From assembly GCA_039969355.1 (NCBI GenBank), contig JBDVOA010000032.1, positions 62,001 to 126,000 on the forward strand: a DNA stretch of 64,000 bases. The letters are read 5' to 3'. The notes below the pieces were generated by a model. The model did not search any database, had not been told where the DNA came from, and saw only the letters and a program-made list of their open reading frames with translations. This DNA comes from JL08 sp039969355. Lineage in GTDB: Bacteria; Pseudomonadota; Alphaproteobacteria; Rhodobacterales; Rhodobacteraceae. This document shows, piece after piece, positions 9,396 to 18,709 of the stretch (within the stretch, counting starts at the first letter, position 1; every line of letters begins with the position of its first letter). The position numbers were made by a program, and so were the translations under genes.

Positions 9396-10337
9396 GTGGT
9401 GGTTTGGCTGCTCGCGGGTCTCGGCCTTTTGATCCTGCTTTTGGCTGGGGACGCTCTGGTTAAGGGGGCTGTGAACATGAGTTTGCGGCTTGGCGTGCCC
9501 GCGCTGATCGTGAGTCTTACCATTGTTGCATTTGGCACGTCAGCGCCTGAATTACTGATTGCTATTGAAGCCATTTCCGACCACGCGCCGGGTCTTGCGC
9601 TGGGTAATGTTGTCGGTTCAAACACCGCAAATATTTTGCTTGTTCTTGGCGTGCCAGCCTTGCTTGCGACGCTGCATACCAGCGAGTGCAATACCCGCAA
9701 GACCTATAATATGATGATCATGGCGACGCTCTTATTCATTGGGCTCGCATTTCGCGGGGTGTTTGACTGGACCAGTGGCCTGATTCTTCTGGCTGCTCTG
9801 GCTTACGTTCTTTTTGATGCATTCCGTGACGCCCTTGCGCACAAAAACGCCTGCAAAGACGACGAAGAGGTCGAAGGTGCGGATCCCGACATGAGGTGGT
9901 GGAAAATCGGGGTGTTTCTGGTTCTGGGTTTGATCGGGTTACCGCTTGGCGCGGATTTGCTGGTGGACAATTCAACAATCATAGCCCGGACCTATGGCGT
10001 GAGTGACACTGTTATCGGGCTTACTCTGGTCGCGATCGGGACATCTCTGCCGGAACTGGCAACGACAGTAATGGCGGCTCTGCGTCGTCAGGCGGATGTC
10101 GCGCTGGGCAACGTAATCGGCTCAAACATGTTCAATCTGCTGGCGATCATCGGGATTGCAACGATGGTCGGTCCGATCAGGGTTGATCCGGCTTTCCTTA
10201 GATTTGATCTGTGGGTCATGCTGGCGGCGTCCATCATGTTGATCCCATTTGTTTATCTGCGTCAGGATATCACGCGGAAATGGGGCATCGGGCTGACCTC
10301 GCTCTATTTGATTTATTTGCTAGTGGTTCTGACGTAA
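9396..10337 (+). CDS. calcium/sodium antiporter (CaCA family, YrbG-like)
   Basis: Inner-membrane cation exchanger of 313 aa with two inverted repeats of about five helices. The two alpha-repeats carry the family motifs: GTSAPELLIAI with GNVVGSNTANILLVLG in the first half and GTSLPELATTV with GNVIGSNMFNLLAIIG in the second. The Glu residues in these motifs bind Ca2+/Na+. Begins at GTG 9396 with GGAAGGAG upstream. Length and symmetry are normal for the family. Confidence 0.93.
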   Translation: MVVWLLAGLGLLILLLAGDALVKGAVNMSLRLGVPALIVSLTIVAFGTSAPELLIAIEAISDHAPGLALGNVVGSNTANILLVLGVPALLATLHTSECNTRKTYNMMIMATLLFIGLAFRGVFDWTSGLILLAALAYVLFDAFRDALAHKNACKDDEEVEGADPDMRWWKIGVFLVLGLIGLPLGADLLVDNSTIIARTYGVSDTVIGLTLVAIGTSLPELATTVMAALRRQADVALGNVIGSNMFNLLAIIGIATMVGPIRVDPAFLRFDLWVMLAASIMLIPFVYLRQDITRKWGIGLTSLYLIYLLVVLT

Positions 10338-10360
10338 TCCGATCAAAGGAGGTTTCTGGA

Positions 10361-11140
10361 ATGAAACGATGTTTGGTGACCGGGGCGGGTAAACGGCTGG
10401 GCCGGGCAATTGCGTTGTATGTAGCGGGTCGCGGCTATGATGTGGCCGTGCACTATGCGTCATCCGGTCGGGAAGCAGAAAGTGTAGTAAACGAGATTTC
10501 TGCGATGGGTCAAAAAGCGGTTGCCTTGCAAGCTGATCTGCTGGATGAGACTGCCTTGCAGGGACTGTTTCCCCGGGCAACTGAAGCTCTGGGCGGTCCG
10601 GTAACCTGTCTGGTCAACAACGCCTCTATTTTTGAACATGACAGTGTGGACACAGCGACCCGGGAAACCTGGGACAGACATATGAACAGCAACTTGCGCG
10701 CGCCATTTGTTCTGACGCAGGCAATGGCCAGGCAAGGTTTACAAGCGACCCAAGATCAGGCAGGAGAACCGGTTTCTGCAGGGCTTGTACTGAACATGAT
10801 CGATCAGCGTGTGCGCAAACTGACGCCAGAGTTCATGACCTACACCATCGCAAAGATGGGCCTTTGGGCGATGACGCAAACCACTGCACGCGCCCTTGCG
10901 CCGCATATAAGGGTGAATGGTATTGGGCCCGGGCCTACATTGCGTGGCGGGCGGCAAACCGACGCGAGTTTTGCAGAACAACGTGCCGCGACTGTACTGG
11001 GGCGCGGGGTGAATTCTGCGGATATTACGGCTACCCTAGGATACTTTCTTGACGCTCCGGTGGTCACTGGCCAGTTGATTTGTGTGGACGGTGGGCAGCA
11101 CCTTGGATGGCAAACACCGGATGTCATGGGTGTCGAGTGA
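10361..11140 (+). CDS. SDR oxidoreductase, pteridine-reductase-like
   Basis: Short-chain dehydrogenase of 259 aa preceded by a strong AAAGGAGG site. The nucleotide motif is TGAGKRLGRA, the TGxxxRxG variant typical of pteridine reductases and FolM-type dihydrofolate reductases rather than TGxxxGxG. The active-site region has YTIAKMGL (Tyr and Lys of YxxxK) and NNASIFEHD. A role in reducing pterins fits the neighbouring molybdopterin genes loosely, but substrate is inferred. Confidence 0.85.
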   Translation: MKRCLVTGAGKRLGRAIALYVAGRGYDVAVHYASSGREAESVVNEISAMGQKAVALQADLLDETALQGLFPRATEALGGPVTCLVNNASIFEHDSVDTATRETWDRHMNSNLRAPFVLTQAMARQGLQATQDQAGEPVSAGLVLNMIDQRVRKLTPEFMTYTIAKMGLWAMTQTTARALAPHIRVNGIGPGPTLRGGRQTDASFAEQRAATVLGRGVNSADITATLGYFLDAPVVTGQLICVDGGQHLGWQTPDVMGVE

Positions 11141-11219
11141 TCAAAGTGAAAGATAAAGTTTTGCACGCCTTCGCGGCTTGAAACTAAAGAGCCAAAAAAA
11201 CACCATTGTTTTCAGCGTG

Positions 11220-11233
11220 TTACATCGATGTAA
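11220..11233. promoter_or_regulatory. palindrome TTACATCGATGTAA upstream of uvrC
   Basis: Perfect 14-bp dyad about 200 bp upstream of uvrC, followed 8 bp later by an AT-rich inverted repeat (TTGTTT 11242-11247, AAACAA 11250-11255). A TTGTTT at 11206-11211 and the TAATAA within/after the dyad could be promoter elements, which would place the dyad across the -10 region. It does not match a LexA box. Binding protein unknown. Confidence 0.35.
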
Positions 11234-11320
11234 TAAAAGTATTGTTTAAAAACAACGGACTGCAAGGGCGCCTAAAAAATAGGCAATTCCAAGAAAGCAC
11301 CAAAAAACAAGGATAATTCC

Positions 11321-11440
11321 ATGTTCGGCGAAAGATATCTCCAGACTTATCCACATGATCGGGGGATGTCTTTTGGGTTGCGATGGTGCTGTATTGATTG
11401 CAGCCGAGTGCAGAGAATCATATCTGGTTTATATGTCTGA
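11321..11440 (+). CDS. possible 39-aa leader ORF overlapping the uvrC start
   Basis: An ATG at 11321 follows AAGGATAATTCC, a good ribosome site, and opens 39 codons (MFGERYLQTYPHDRGMSF...). It ends at TGA 11438-11440, eight bases inside uvrC in another frame. The uvrC ATG at 11433 has no clear ribosome site of its own, so translational coupling through this ORF is possible. No similarity recognised; it could be chance. Confidence 0.3.
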   Translation: MFGERYLQTYPHDRGMSFGLRWCCIDCSRVQRIISGLYV

Positions 11441-13295
11441 CCCTCAAACGCAAATCACTGGCCATGCATGTATTCAGAGTTATCTGAAGTCGCTCAGCAA
11501 TGCGCCCGGCGTTTATCGGATGTTGGACGCTGAAAGTCGCGTTCTTTATGTGGGAAAAGCGCGCAATCTGCGAGCGCGGGTATCCAGCTATGCACGTGCC
11601 TCTGGTCACAGTGGACGCATTGATCGGATGATCCGCGCCACGGCCTCAATGATGTTCCTGACTACCAAAACCGAAACCGAAGCGCTGCTGCTTGAGCAAA
11701 ATCTGATCAAGCAGCTGAAACCTAAATTCAACGTGCTGTTGCGGGACGACAAGAGTTTTCCAAACATCTTGGTTGCGCAGCAACACGCTTTTGCTCAGAT
11801 CAAGAAACATCGCGGTGCGAAGAAAGAAAAGGGCGCCTACTACGGACCGTTTGCCAGCGCTGGCGCCGTAAACCGAACGCTCAATCAACTGCAGAAGGTT
11901 TTCCTGCTGCGCAATTGCTCAGACGCTATGTTTGAAACACGTACTCGACCGTGTTTGCTCTATCAAATCAAACGGTGCTCCGGGCCTTGTGTAGGGCACA
12001 TTTCGGAACAGGAATATGCGGTCTCGGTACAGGACGCTGAGCGATTTTTGTCGGGCAAATCCACAGAAGTTCAAGAAGCGCTTGCGGATCAAATGGCGCT
12101 AGCCTCTGTTAATATGGAGTATGAGCGCGCCGCTGCAATCCGCGACCGCATTCGCGCGCTCACGCAAGTTCAAACGGCCCAAGGGATCAACCCGCGCGGC
12201 GTGCGCGAGGCAGACGTCGTCGCGTTGCACCTGCAGGATGGTCAGGCTTGCGTACAGGTGTTCTTTATCCGGGCCAACCAGAACTGGGGCAATCGCGATT
12301 TTTACCCGCGAGTTGGCGAAGATGTCGATGCCGCCGAGGCGCTAGAGGCCTTCATGGGGCAGTTCTATGATAGCAAAGAGCCGCCGCGCACCGTGATCCT
12401 ATCGAATGAAATCGAAAACCCCGACCTTATGGTCAATGCGCTCAGCGAGAAGGCAGGTCGTAAGGTTGAGGTTTTGGTGCCCAAGCGGGGTGAAAAGGCG
12501 GAACTGATCGACGGGGCGCTGCGCAATGCACGTGAATCGCTGGGCCGTAAAATGGCTGAGAACGCAACTCAAACGAAATTGCTTAAGGGGTTGGCCGTCG
12601 CGTTTGACCTACTCGGCCCGCCAAAGCGCATCGAAGTTTATGATAACAGCCATATTCAGGGAACCAATGCTGTTGGGGCAATGATCGTCGCGGGATCAGA
12701 GGGATTCATGAAGAACCAGTATCGCAAATTCAACATCCGGGGCGATGACCTTACACCGGGTGATGACTTTGGCATGATGAAAGAAGTCCTAAGTCGTCGT
12801 TTCAAGCGACTGATCAAGGAAGACCCAGATCGGTCAAGCGGATTATGGCCTGATCTATTGTTGATAGATGGTGGTGCAGGCCAAGTGAGTGCGGTGGAAG
12901 AGATTATGCAGGAACATGGCGTACAGGACATTCCAATGGTTGGCGTTGCAAAAGGTGTGGAACGGGATGCGGGAAAAGAGGAGTTCCACCGTACGGGAAA
13001 ACGGTCCTTTGCGCTTAGACACAATGATCCGGTGTTATATTTTGTGCAGCGGCTAAGGGACGAGGCACATCGTTTTGCCATCGGAACGCATCGCGCCAAA
13101 CGCTCCAAGGCGATCGGCGCAACCCCGCTTGATGAGGTGCCAGGCGTTGGGGCTGCACGCAAACGCTCATTGCTAGCACATTTCGGGTCAGCAAAAGCAG
13201 TGACTCGGGCAAACCTTGCTGATCTCAAGGCTGTTGAGGGTGTATCCGATGCCTTGGCGAACACGATATACGATTTCTTTCATGATCGGGGCTGA
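11433..13295 (+). CDS. uvrC: excinuclease ABC subunit C
   Basis: Nucleotide-excision repair endonuclease, 620 aa. The N-terminal GIY-YIG domain reads PGVYRMLD and VLYVGKARNLRARVSSY; the UvrB-binding (UVR) segment and the RNase-H-like domain (IEVYDNSHIQG, LLIDGGAGQ) follow; two helix-hairpin-helix motifs close the protein (VPGVGAARKRSLLAHF). The start at 11433 (MSDPQTQITG) gives normal family length; the open frame runs 26 codons further upstream without matching UvrC. Confidence 0.96.
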   Translation: MSDPQTQITGHACIQSYLKSLSNAPGVYRMLDAESRVLYVGKARNLRARVSSYARASGHSGRIDRMIRATASMMFLTTKTETEALLLEQNLIKQLKPKFNVLLRDDKSFPNILVAQQHAFAQIKKHRGAKKEKGAYYGPFASAGAVNRTLNQLQKVFLLRNCSDAMFETRTRPCLLYQIKRCSGPCVGHISEQEYAVSVQDAERFLSGKSTEVQEALADQMALASVNMEYERAAAIRDRIRALTQVQTAQGINPRGVREADVVALHLQDGQACVQVFFIRANQNWGNRDFYPRVGEDVDAAEALEAFMGQFYDSKEPPRTVILSNEIENPDLMVNALSEKAGRKVEVLVPKRGEKAELIDGALRNARESLGRKMAENATQTKLLKGLAVAFDLLGPPKRIEVYDNSHIQGTNAVGAMIVAGSEGFMKNQYRKFNIRGDDLTPGDDFGMMKEVLSRRFKRLIKEDPDRSSGLWPDLLLIDGGAGQVSAVEEIMQEHGVQDIPMVGVAKGVERDAGKEEFHRTGKRSFALRHNDPVLYFVQRLRDEAHRFAIGTHRAKRSKAIGATPLDEVPGVGAARKRSLLAHFGSAKAVTRANLADLKAVEGVSDALANTIYDFFHDRG

Positions 13296-13347
13296 CAGAT
13301 CTTCGATCCCGCTTTCCCCCATAGCAGTGGGGTTGTAGAGTCCTCTC

Positions 13348-14013
13348 ATGACTTGGACATTGCCAAATATTCTGACCGTACTTCGGTTATTAGCCGCGCC
13401 TGGCCTTGCGGTGATGTTTTTGTATTTTACCCGGCCATATGCCGACTGGTTTGCGTTGTTTCTTTTCGTCTTTGCTGCGATCACGGACTGGTTCGACGGA
13501 TATTTGGCACGGGCCTGGAAACAGGAAAGCAAATTTGGCGCAATGCTCGATCCGATTGCTGACAAGGCGATGGTTGTCATTGCCCTGCTGGTTGTCACTG
13601 GATTTTCTGGCATGGACCCGTGGATATTGCTGCCCGCTACGATCATCCTGTTTCGCGAGGTTTTTGTCTCTGGGTTGCGAGAATTCTTGGGCGATACCGC
13701 CGGTACGTTGAAGGTCACTAAGTTGGCGAAATGGAAAACCACGGCGCAGATGGTGGCGCTGGCGGTGCTTTTCGCCAAGGGAGTATTCGAGCATTATTTT
13801 GTCATGAATTCCTGGGGGATGGATGCGGCGCTTATCGAGTCGGTCTTGTCAGGGCAGGAACAGGATGTGATGGGTCTGAGCTGGACTTATGATGGCATGG
13901 TTGCGAGCTGGTGGAGTGGAGTTGTCCTGCTTTGGGTAGCGGCCGCACTGACATTGATCACGGGAATGGATTACTTCAAAAAGGCGCTCCCCTATCTAAA
14001 GGAACCAGGTTGA
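13348..14013 (+). CDS. pgsA: CDP-diacylglycerol-glycerol-3-phosphate 3-phosphatidyltransferase
   Basis: Membrane enzyme for phosphatidylglycerol synthesis, 221 aa. The CDP-alcohol phosphotransferase signature is complete: DGYLARAWKQESKFGAMLDP followed by IADK, that is DGx2ARx8Gx3Dx3D. It begins MTWTLPNILTVLRL, the usual PgsA start, and has several hydrophobic helices. Its stop overlaps the moaD start (TGATG), so pgsA, moaD and moaE form one transcript, as in other Rhodobacterales. Confidence 0.95.
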   Translation: MTWTLPNILTVLRLLAAPGLAVMFLYFTRPYADWFALFLFVFAAITDWFDGYLARAWKQESKFGAMLDPIADKAMVVIALLVVTGFSGMDPWILLPATIILFREVFVSGLREFLGDTAGTLKVTKLAKWKTTAQMVALAVLFAKGVFEHYFVMNSWGMDAALIESVLSGQEQDVMGLSWTYDGMVASWWSGVVLLWVAAALTLITGMDYFKKALPYLKEPG

Positions 14014-14258
14014 TGGATATTCTATATTTTGCGTGGGTGCGCGAACGGATTGGCCTGCCAAGAGAGCAAGTGCAGACCACAGCCGCAACAGTGGCTGACC
14101 TGGTGGTTGAACTGCGCGCCAAAGAGGAACGGTACGCGGTTGCATTTTCCGACCTAAGCGCATTGCGCGTTGCGGTTGATCAGGAATTGACAGAATTTGA
14201 TGCGCCTTTGGAAGGTGCGCGCGAAGTCGCTTTTTTCCCACCGATGACGGGCGGTTAG
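14013..14258 (+). CDS. moaD: molybdopterin synthase small subunit
   Basis: Ubiquitin-fold sulfur carrier of 81 aa. It ends in PPMTGG; the C-terminal Gly-Gly becomes a thiocarboxylate that donates sulfur to precursor Z. The start MDILYFAWVRERIG overlaps the pgsA stop by one base, and moaE starts 4 bp after its stop. Partner of MoaE. Confidence 0.95.
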   Translation: MDILYFAWVRERIGLPREQVQTTAATVADLVVELRAKEERYAVAFSDLSALRVAVDQELTEFDAPLEGAREVAFFPPMTGG

Positions 14259-14262
14259 CTTA

Positions 14263-14706
14263 ATGCGCATCATCGTCCAGCAAGGATCGTTTGATCCCGG
14301 GGCAGAGTTGAATGCCTTTTCCAAAGGTCGCTCGGACATAGGGGCGATCGTCACGTTTTCCGGAGTCGTGCGCGATGTAATCGGAGATGAGCTGCGATCT
14401 ATGGAAATCGAGCATTACCCCGGCATGACAGAAGCCGCGCTGACCAAAATTGCCAGCGAGGCGCAGGCGCGGTGGGATCTCGGTGATTTGTTGGTCATTC
14501 ATCGGCACGGGCGTCTTGAACCCTGTGACGTGATCATGATGGTTGCTACCGCAGCCCGACACCGCAAGCACGCGTTCGAAGCAGCGGAATATCTGATGGA
14601 TTATCTAAAATCCCGCGCTCCTTTCTGGAAGAAAGAGTACACGAAAACAGACGCGGGTTGGGTTGTGTCAAAAACCGAAGACGAAGACGCGCTGAAACGC
14701 TGGTAG
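14263..14706 (+). CDS. moaE: molybdopterin synthase catalytic subunit
   Basis: Large subunit of molybdopterin synthase, 147 aa, converting cyclic pyranopterin monophosphate to molybdopterin with sulfur from MoaD. Family motifs present are GAIVTFSGVVRD, MEIEHYPGM, HRHGRLEPCD and KSRAPFWKKE, the last carrying the catalytic lysines. It converges with the coiled-coil membrane protein gene, with only 4 bp between stops. Confidence 0.95.
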   Translation: MRIIVQQGSFDPGAELNAFSKGRSDIGAIVTFSGVVRDVIGDELRSMEIEHYPGMTEAALTKIASEAQARWDLGDLLVIHRHGRLEPCDVIMMVATAARHRKHAFEAAEYLMDYLKSRAPFWKKEYTKTDAGWVVSKTEDEDALKRW

Positions 14707-14710
14707 CCGT

Positions 14711-15043
14711 TTATCCGGTTGGCGCGTTCATACGCTCAATATGGCCGCGCATCTCTTCTGCTTCCTGCCGTGCGTCGCGCAGCCCATCCATTGCGGCACG
14801 CAACTCCGCTTCTGTCTGGCTCAACTGATTGGTCAATTCGGCTTCGCGTTGCTGCAGATAAGTGATTGCCTGATCACGGGTTTCTTCAGCTTCGTGCAAC
14901 TCCTGGCTCATCCGCTCCAACTCACCGACATCGGCCTGACTGACACGAGTGAATCGATGGATTAGCCAGTTCGCGAACCATCCCATGCAAAATGCCACGA
15001 ACAGCACGATGGCAGTTGCGGTAATAAACTCGGTTCGACTCAT
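14711..15043 (-). CDS. membrane-anchored coiled-coil protein
   Basis: A 110-aa protein with one N-terminal transmembrane helix (TAIVLFVAFCMGWFANWLI, residues ~8-27) followed by a heptad-rich acidic coiled coil (residues ~38-105). The gene lies 9 bp downstream of the ompA-like gene and in the same direction after ubiA, so it probably belongs to an envelope operon. Architecture suggests a scaffold or tether at the inner membrane. No named family recognised. Confidence 0.8.
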   Translation of the reverse strand: MSRTEFITATAIVLFVAFCMGWFANWLIHRFTRVSQADVGELERMSQELHEAEETRDQAITYLQQREAELTNQLSQTEAELRAAMDGLRDARQEAEEMRGHIERMNAPTG

Positions 15044-15052
15044 CGGATCGTC

Positions 15053-16951
15053 CTACTCTTCTGTCCCGGCTTCTGTTTCGCCAGTATCCACTATTGACCG
15101 TTCTTCGGTTTGCTCCAGCCCGGTGGGCACCTCCACAATTGGTTTTGGCCGGATCAACTTAAATTCAATACGTCGGTTTGTTTCACGCCCCTCTGCCGAG
15201 CCATTATCAGCGATTGGTAGAGTTTCGCCATAGCCCTTTGCGACAAAAGCTGACGTCAATACGCGTCGGGACCGCAATTCATCCAGCACCGATTGCGCGC
15301 GGGCCTGGCTCAGCTCCTGATTCATTACCTCGCGGCCTTGACTATCCGTATGGCCCTGGATTTCCAACCGCATGGCGCCACAGTTCTTCAGGATTTCCGC
15401 AACGTCATCCATTGTGCCCATTGCACTTGCATCGATGTTCGCGGAGCTGGGTTCAAACACGATCTTGCTGGAGCCAATAATCTCGCCGATTTCTTTTTCG
15501 CACTCTTCTGGCGTCGGGATATTGGCCAGGGGGTCAAGCTTCTCCTGATAGGTCACATTGATTGTGAATTCTTCTGAAGTACCCAGCTTTTCTGCAAATA
15601 GACTAGCAATGTTGGCGTTTGCGGCGGGATCGCCACTATTTCCCTGAATACTGACTGACTTGGGTTCCACCACGACAGCCCCGTTTTTTAATAGCGACAA
15701 GGCTTCAAGGCCAGTCAATATACGCAACGGCCAGTTTTGCGGCAAATCGGAGGCGATCCGCGCAGCAGTATAAACATTGGCAGATCCAAAACGTGATCTG
15801 GCAAAGCTGTCTGCAACATCGCGCAGGTGTTCGTCAGTCACCCGGCCGCGCAACTGGACCAGCCCTTCAGGGCTCAAGGTTGCGACAAATTCCGGAGGTC
15901 CCTGGTCTTGATCATCGCCCTGCTCTGGCAACACGGCGTGCAGGGCAAATACATCTGGTAATGATGTTTCCAACTCGCCGACGACCTTATCAAAGGTTCT
16001 CTGACTAACGGACTGGATTGCGATCAAAGTGATATCCGCATCAGAGAAAGTGACCGAACCCCCACCCAGTTCGGCAACTGACGCAATCGCCAATTCTGCA
16101 GCGGTAGCCCAATTCGGCGAGGGTACACCCATGCCAATGACGCAGGCGCCTTTTTCTGCTAATCCGGCCGTGTGTGCCGCCTTCAAAATCCGGTCGCCAG
16201 AGGCTTCGGTGTCAGCAGAGCAGGCATCAAAGCGGGCCCCGTCGCTGTCCAGCACAAAACGAAGCGTGAATGGTGTGATGACGGGGCGGGGCGCGGAAAT
16301 ATTCATGTCCAGCAGCAGGTTACGTGGCAAGGCACGCGTTAGCTTGGCCTCCAGCCGCTTCTTCTGTGCCGGGCTGTCTGAAATGGCAGTGATGGAGACG
16401 AGGCTAGCGGTCACCGAAACCTTGGACCGGGGTAGTTCATCAAGTGCGACAAGCGCAAATTCCAGCGAATTGGTCCAGCCGTCAGGTTCCGGGTAGGCGG
16501 CCATCTCCAGAAAGTCGCTGACAGGTCCCGCACTATCCAGTGATCTGAATCGATTGACCAAATCAACGCGATCCGTGTCGGATGGAACTAATCCGATCAG
16601 GGTGATACCCGCGTCATTGCGCAAAATTTCGACAGAAAACCGAGGTGGCGCAAGTTCTGCCGTCGCCTCGACTTCCATATCATCAATCACACGCGCGGCG
16701 TCGACAATGCTGCCAGCTGTGCTCAGCGCGCTGAATCGCCCGGCTTCGGTTGGTGCCATGCCACTCAAAGTAACCTGCAATCCATCCGCCTGAACTTCGG
16801 CCCAGGCCAAATCATTGGAATCCAATGCTTTGCGCACGCCAATTTCCGATTTCTCTTCGACTACGGTCACGGAAAAACTTGCTGCCAGGGTGCTTGCAAT
16901 GGCTGCGGCCAAAAAAGTTGCAATAACAATTAAGTGTGCCGAAAGACGCAT
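15053..16951 (-). CDS. OmpA-domain protein with BON-like repeats
   Basis: A large envelope protein of 632 aa from the ATG at 16951. An N-terminal signal anchor (LSAHLIVIATFLAAAIASTL) is followed by about 450 residues of repeats resembling BON domains, then a C-terminal OmpA/MotB peptidoglycan-binding domain (VFEPSSANID, IQGHTDSQG, NRRIEFKLI). A TTG at 17011, immediately after the ubiA stop, would add 20 residues. It probably bridges the membrane and peptidoglycan. A recurrent Rhodobacterales gene behind ubiA; specific function unknown. Confidence 0.88.
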   Translation of the reverse strand: MRLSAHLIVIATFLAAAIASTLAASFSVTVVEEKSEIGVRKALDSNDLAWAEVQADGLQVTLSGMAPTEAGRFSALSTAGSIVDAARVIDDMEVEATAELAPPRFSVEILRNDAGITLIGLVPSDTDRVDLVNRFRSLDSAGPVSDFLEMAAYPEPDGWTNSLEFALVALDELPRSKVSVTASLVSITAISDSPAQKKRLEAKLTRALPRNLLLDMNISAPRPVITPFTLRFVLDSDGARFDACSADTEASGDRILKAAHTAGLAEKGACVIGMGVPSPNWATAAELAIASVAELGGGSVTFSDADITLIAIQSVSQRTFDKVVGELETSLPDVFALHAVLPEQGDDQDQGPPEFVATLSPEGLVQLRGRVTDEHLRDVADSFARSRFGSANVYTAARIASDLPQNWPLRILTGLEALSLLKNGAVVVEPKSVSIQGNSGDPAANANIASLFAEKLGTSEEFTINVTYQEKLDPLANIPTPEECEKEIGEIIGSSKIVFEPSSANIDASAMGTMDDVAEILKNCGAMRLEIQGHTDSQGREVMNQELSQARAQSVLDELRSRRVLTSAFVAKGYGETLPIADNGSAEGRETNRRIEFKLIRPKPIVEVPTGLEQTEERSIVDTGETEAGTEE

Positions 16952-17011
16952 ACCAAAGGGCCTAGCTTTGTTGTTCACGGGCTTGATACGCCGAAGGCTC
17001 TGCGTATTCAA

Positions 17012-17974
17012 TCACGTCAAAAGTGCCAGACAAAAAAAGATCAGCGGGATCATGCCTGTATCCCGATTGGCCCGAAAAAGCCGCAAAAGCTTGGCGTTGT
17101 CATTGATATCAAGGCCGCGTAGCTGCCAAGCCATGTGCCATCCCATTGCCCAAGGACCACCAAGTGCGATGACCAATCCCAGAACCGATGCATTTTCGAT
17201 GCCGGAAAAAATTACAGCAATGCCCATCAACCCTACGGTGGCCATAAGGAATCGGCGCAGCCAGGGTGCTGTATTATCACCAAATAGCCGTGCGGTGGAT
17301 TTAATACCGATAAGGGCATCATCTTCGGTGTCTTGATGGGCGTAAATCGTGTCGTAAAACAACGTCCAGGCAATGCCAGCCAGATAAAGAACCACTGCAG
17401 GTGCATCCAGCGATCCCGTATGGGCGGTCCACGCCAGCAGAGCGCCCCAATTAAACGCCAGCCCCAGGAACACTTGTGGCCACCACGTGAATCGCTTTGC
17501 AAAAGGGTAGATGGCAACCGGCACAAGTGCGAGAATGCCAAGGATTATAGACATGTTATTGAAAGTCAAAAGCACTACAAACGACAACAACGCCTGTAAG
17601 ATCATCCACACTGCAGCTTGCTTGGTCGTTACCTGACCCGATGGAATTGGTCGTGATCTGGTGCGCTCAACCTGACCATCAAATTCCCGGTCTGTAATGT
17701 CATTCCACGTACACCCGGCACCGCGCATCAGCCACGCCCCAATGGCGCATCCCAAAGCGATCCATGCGTCATTCCAACTATGTTGTCCGTCAAACAACAT
17801 CGCCAGAGCAAGGCCCCACCAGCAGGGAATTAGCAACAACCAAGTCCCGATAGGTCGGTCCGCACGACTTAGCCGCAAATAGGGGCGCGCCATAGCCGGG
17901 GCATACACATCGACCCAATTGTCTTTTACCGCATCGGCCACTTGTCCATCTGGTGTTGGCGCATCGCCTTGCAT
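17012..17974 (-). CDS. ubiA: 4-hydroxybenzoate octaprenyltransferase
   Basis: Membrane prenyltransferase of ubiquinone synthesis, 320 aa with about eight helices. The two Asp-rich motifs that bind Mg-prenyl-diphosphate are present: NDITDREFD and YDTIYAHQD. The segment RPYLRLSRADRPIGTWLLL is characteristic. The start at 17974 (MQGDAPTPDG) matches the expected N-terminus, with GGACAG upstream. It lies only 12 bp from the divergent rsmE start, so the two control regions must overlap the coding starts. Confidence 0.94.
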   Translation of the reverse strand: MQGDAPTPDGQVADAVKDNWVDVYAPAMARPYLRLSRADRPIGTWLLLIPCWWGLALAMLFDGQHSWNDAWIALGCAIGAWLMRGAGCTWNDITDREFDGQVERTRSRPIPSGQVTTKQAAVWMILQALLSFVVLLTFNNMSIILGILALVPVAIYPFAKRFTWWPQVFLGLAFNWGALLAWTAHTGSLDAPAVVLYLAGIAWTLFYDTIYAHQDTEDDALIGIKSTARLFGDNTAPWLRRFLMATVGLMGIAVIFSGIENASVLGLVIALGGPWAMGWHMAWQLRGLDINDNAKLLRLFRANRDTGMIPLIFFCLALLT

Positions 17975-17986
17975 ATGTATCTGTCC

Positions 17987-18709
17987 ATGAATGCGAAAAT
18001 CAGACTGTATGTAGATCACCCATTGGGGCAGGGGCAATCTGTTCCTTTGTCGCGGGAACAGGCGCACTACCTTTTTGGAGTCATGCGTCAACCTGATGGC
18101 GCGCAAATAATGGTTTTCAATGGCCGGGACGGCGAATGGCTCACAAGTGTTGCAAAGACTGGCAAGCGAGCAGGCATACTCTCGGTGATGCAGCAAGTCA
18201 AACCGCTCCAATTGCCGCCAGACCTTTGGCTGTTGTTTGCCCCGATCAAGAAAGCGCGGACCGATTTCATCGTTGAAAAAGCCACGGAACTGGGGGCCGC
18301 GCGCATTGTCCCGGTGCAGACAGAGTTTACCAACGCTGGCCGAGTGCAGCGCGAACGATTGCAGGCTCATGCGATCGAGGCAGCTGAGCAATGTGGAGGA
18401 ACCTATGTCCCTCAAGTGGACGAGATGTCTCGCCTCGGTCGCTTGCTCGACCAATGGGACGGCGCGAGACAGCTGATGTTTTGCGATGAGACAGTTGCAG
18501 GTGTTGCGTCTCCAATTGCGGACTTCAACGCCGGTTCTTGGGCAATCCTTATCGGACCCGAAGGCGGGTTTTCTGACTCTGAACGATTGCGACTGCGCAA
18601 ATTATCCTATGCGAACAGCGTTTCTCTCGGACCGCGCATTCTGCGATCTGACACTGCGGCTGTTTCCGCGCTGACCCTTTGGCAACATGCGTTGGGAGAT
18701 TGGAGATGA
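17987..18709 (+). CDS. rsmE: 16S rRNA (uridine(1498)-N3)-methyltransferase
   Basis: SPOUT-fold RNA methyltransferase of 240 aa. The N-terminal PUA-like part begins MNAKIRLYVDHPL. The C-terminal knot carries WAILIGPEGGFSDSE and LGPRILRSDTAA, the SAM-binding signature of RsmE. The ATG at 17987 is only 12 bp from the ubiA start on the other strand. The stop overlaps the next gene by ATGA. Confidence 0.94.
   Translation: MNAKIRLYVDHPLGQGQSVPLSREQAHYLFGVMRQPDGAQIMVFNGRDGEWLTSVAKTGKRAGILSVMQQVKPLQLPPDLWLLFAPIKKARTDFIVEKATELGAARIVPVQTEFTNAGRVQRERLQAHAIEAAEQCGGTYVPQVDEMSRLGRLLDQWDGARQLMFCDETVAGVASPIADFNAGSWAILIGPEGGFSDSERLRLRKLSYANSVSLGPRILRSDTAAVSALTLWQHALGDWR

Noticed and set aside
13310..13340. 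CCCC/GGGG inverted repeat between uvrC and pgsA as a terminator
   Set aside because: Only a 4-bp stem with an 8-nt loop and no T-tract.
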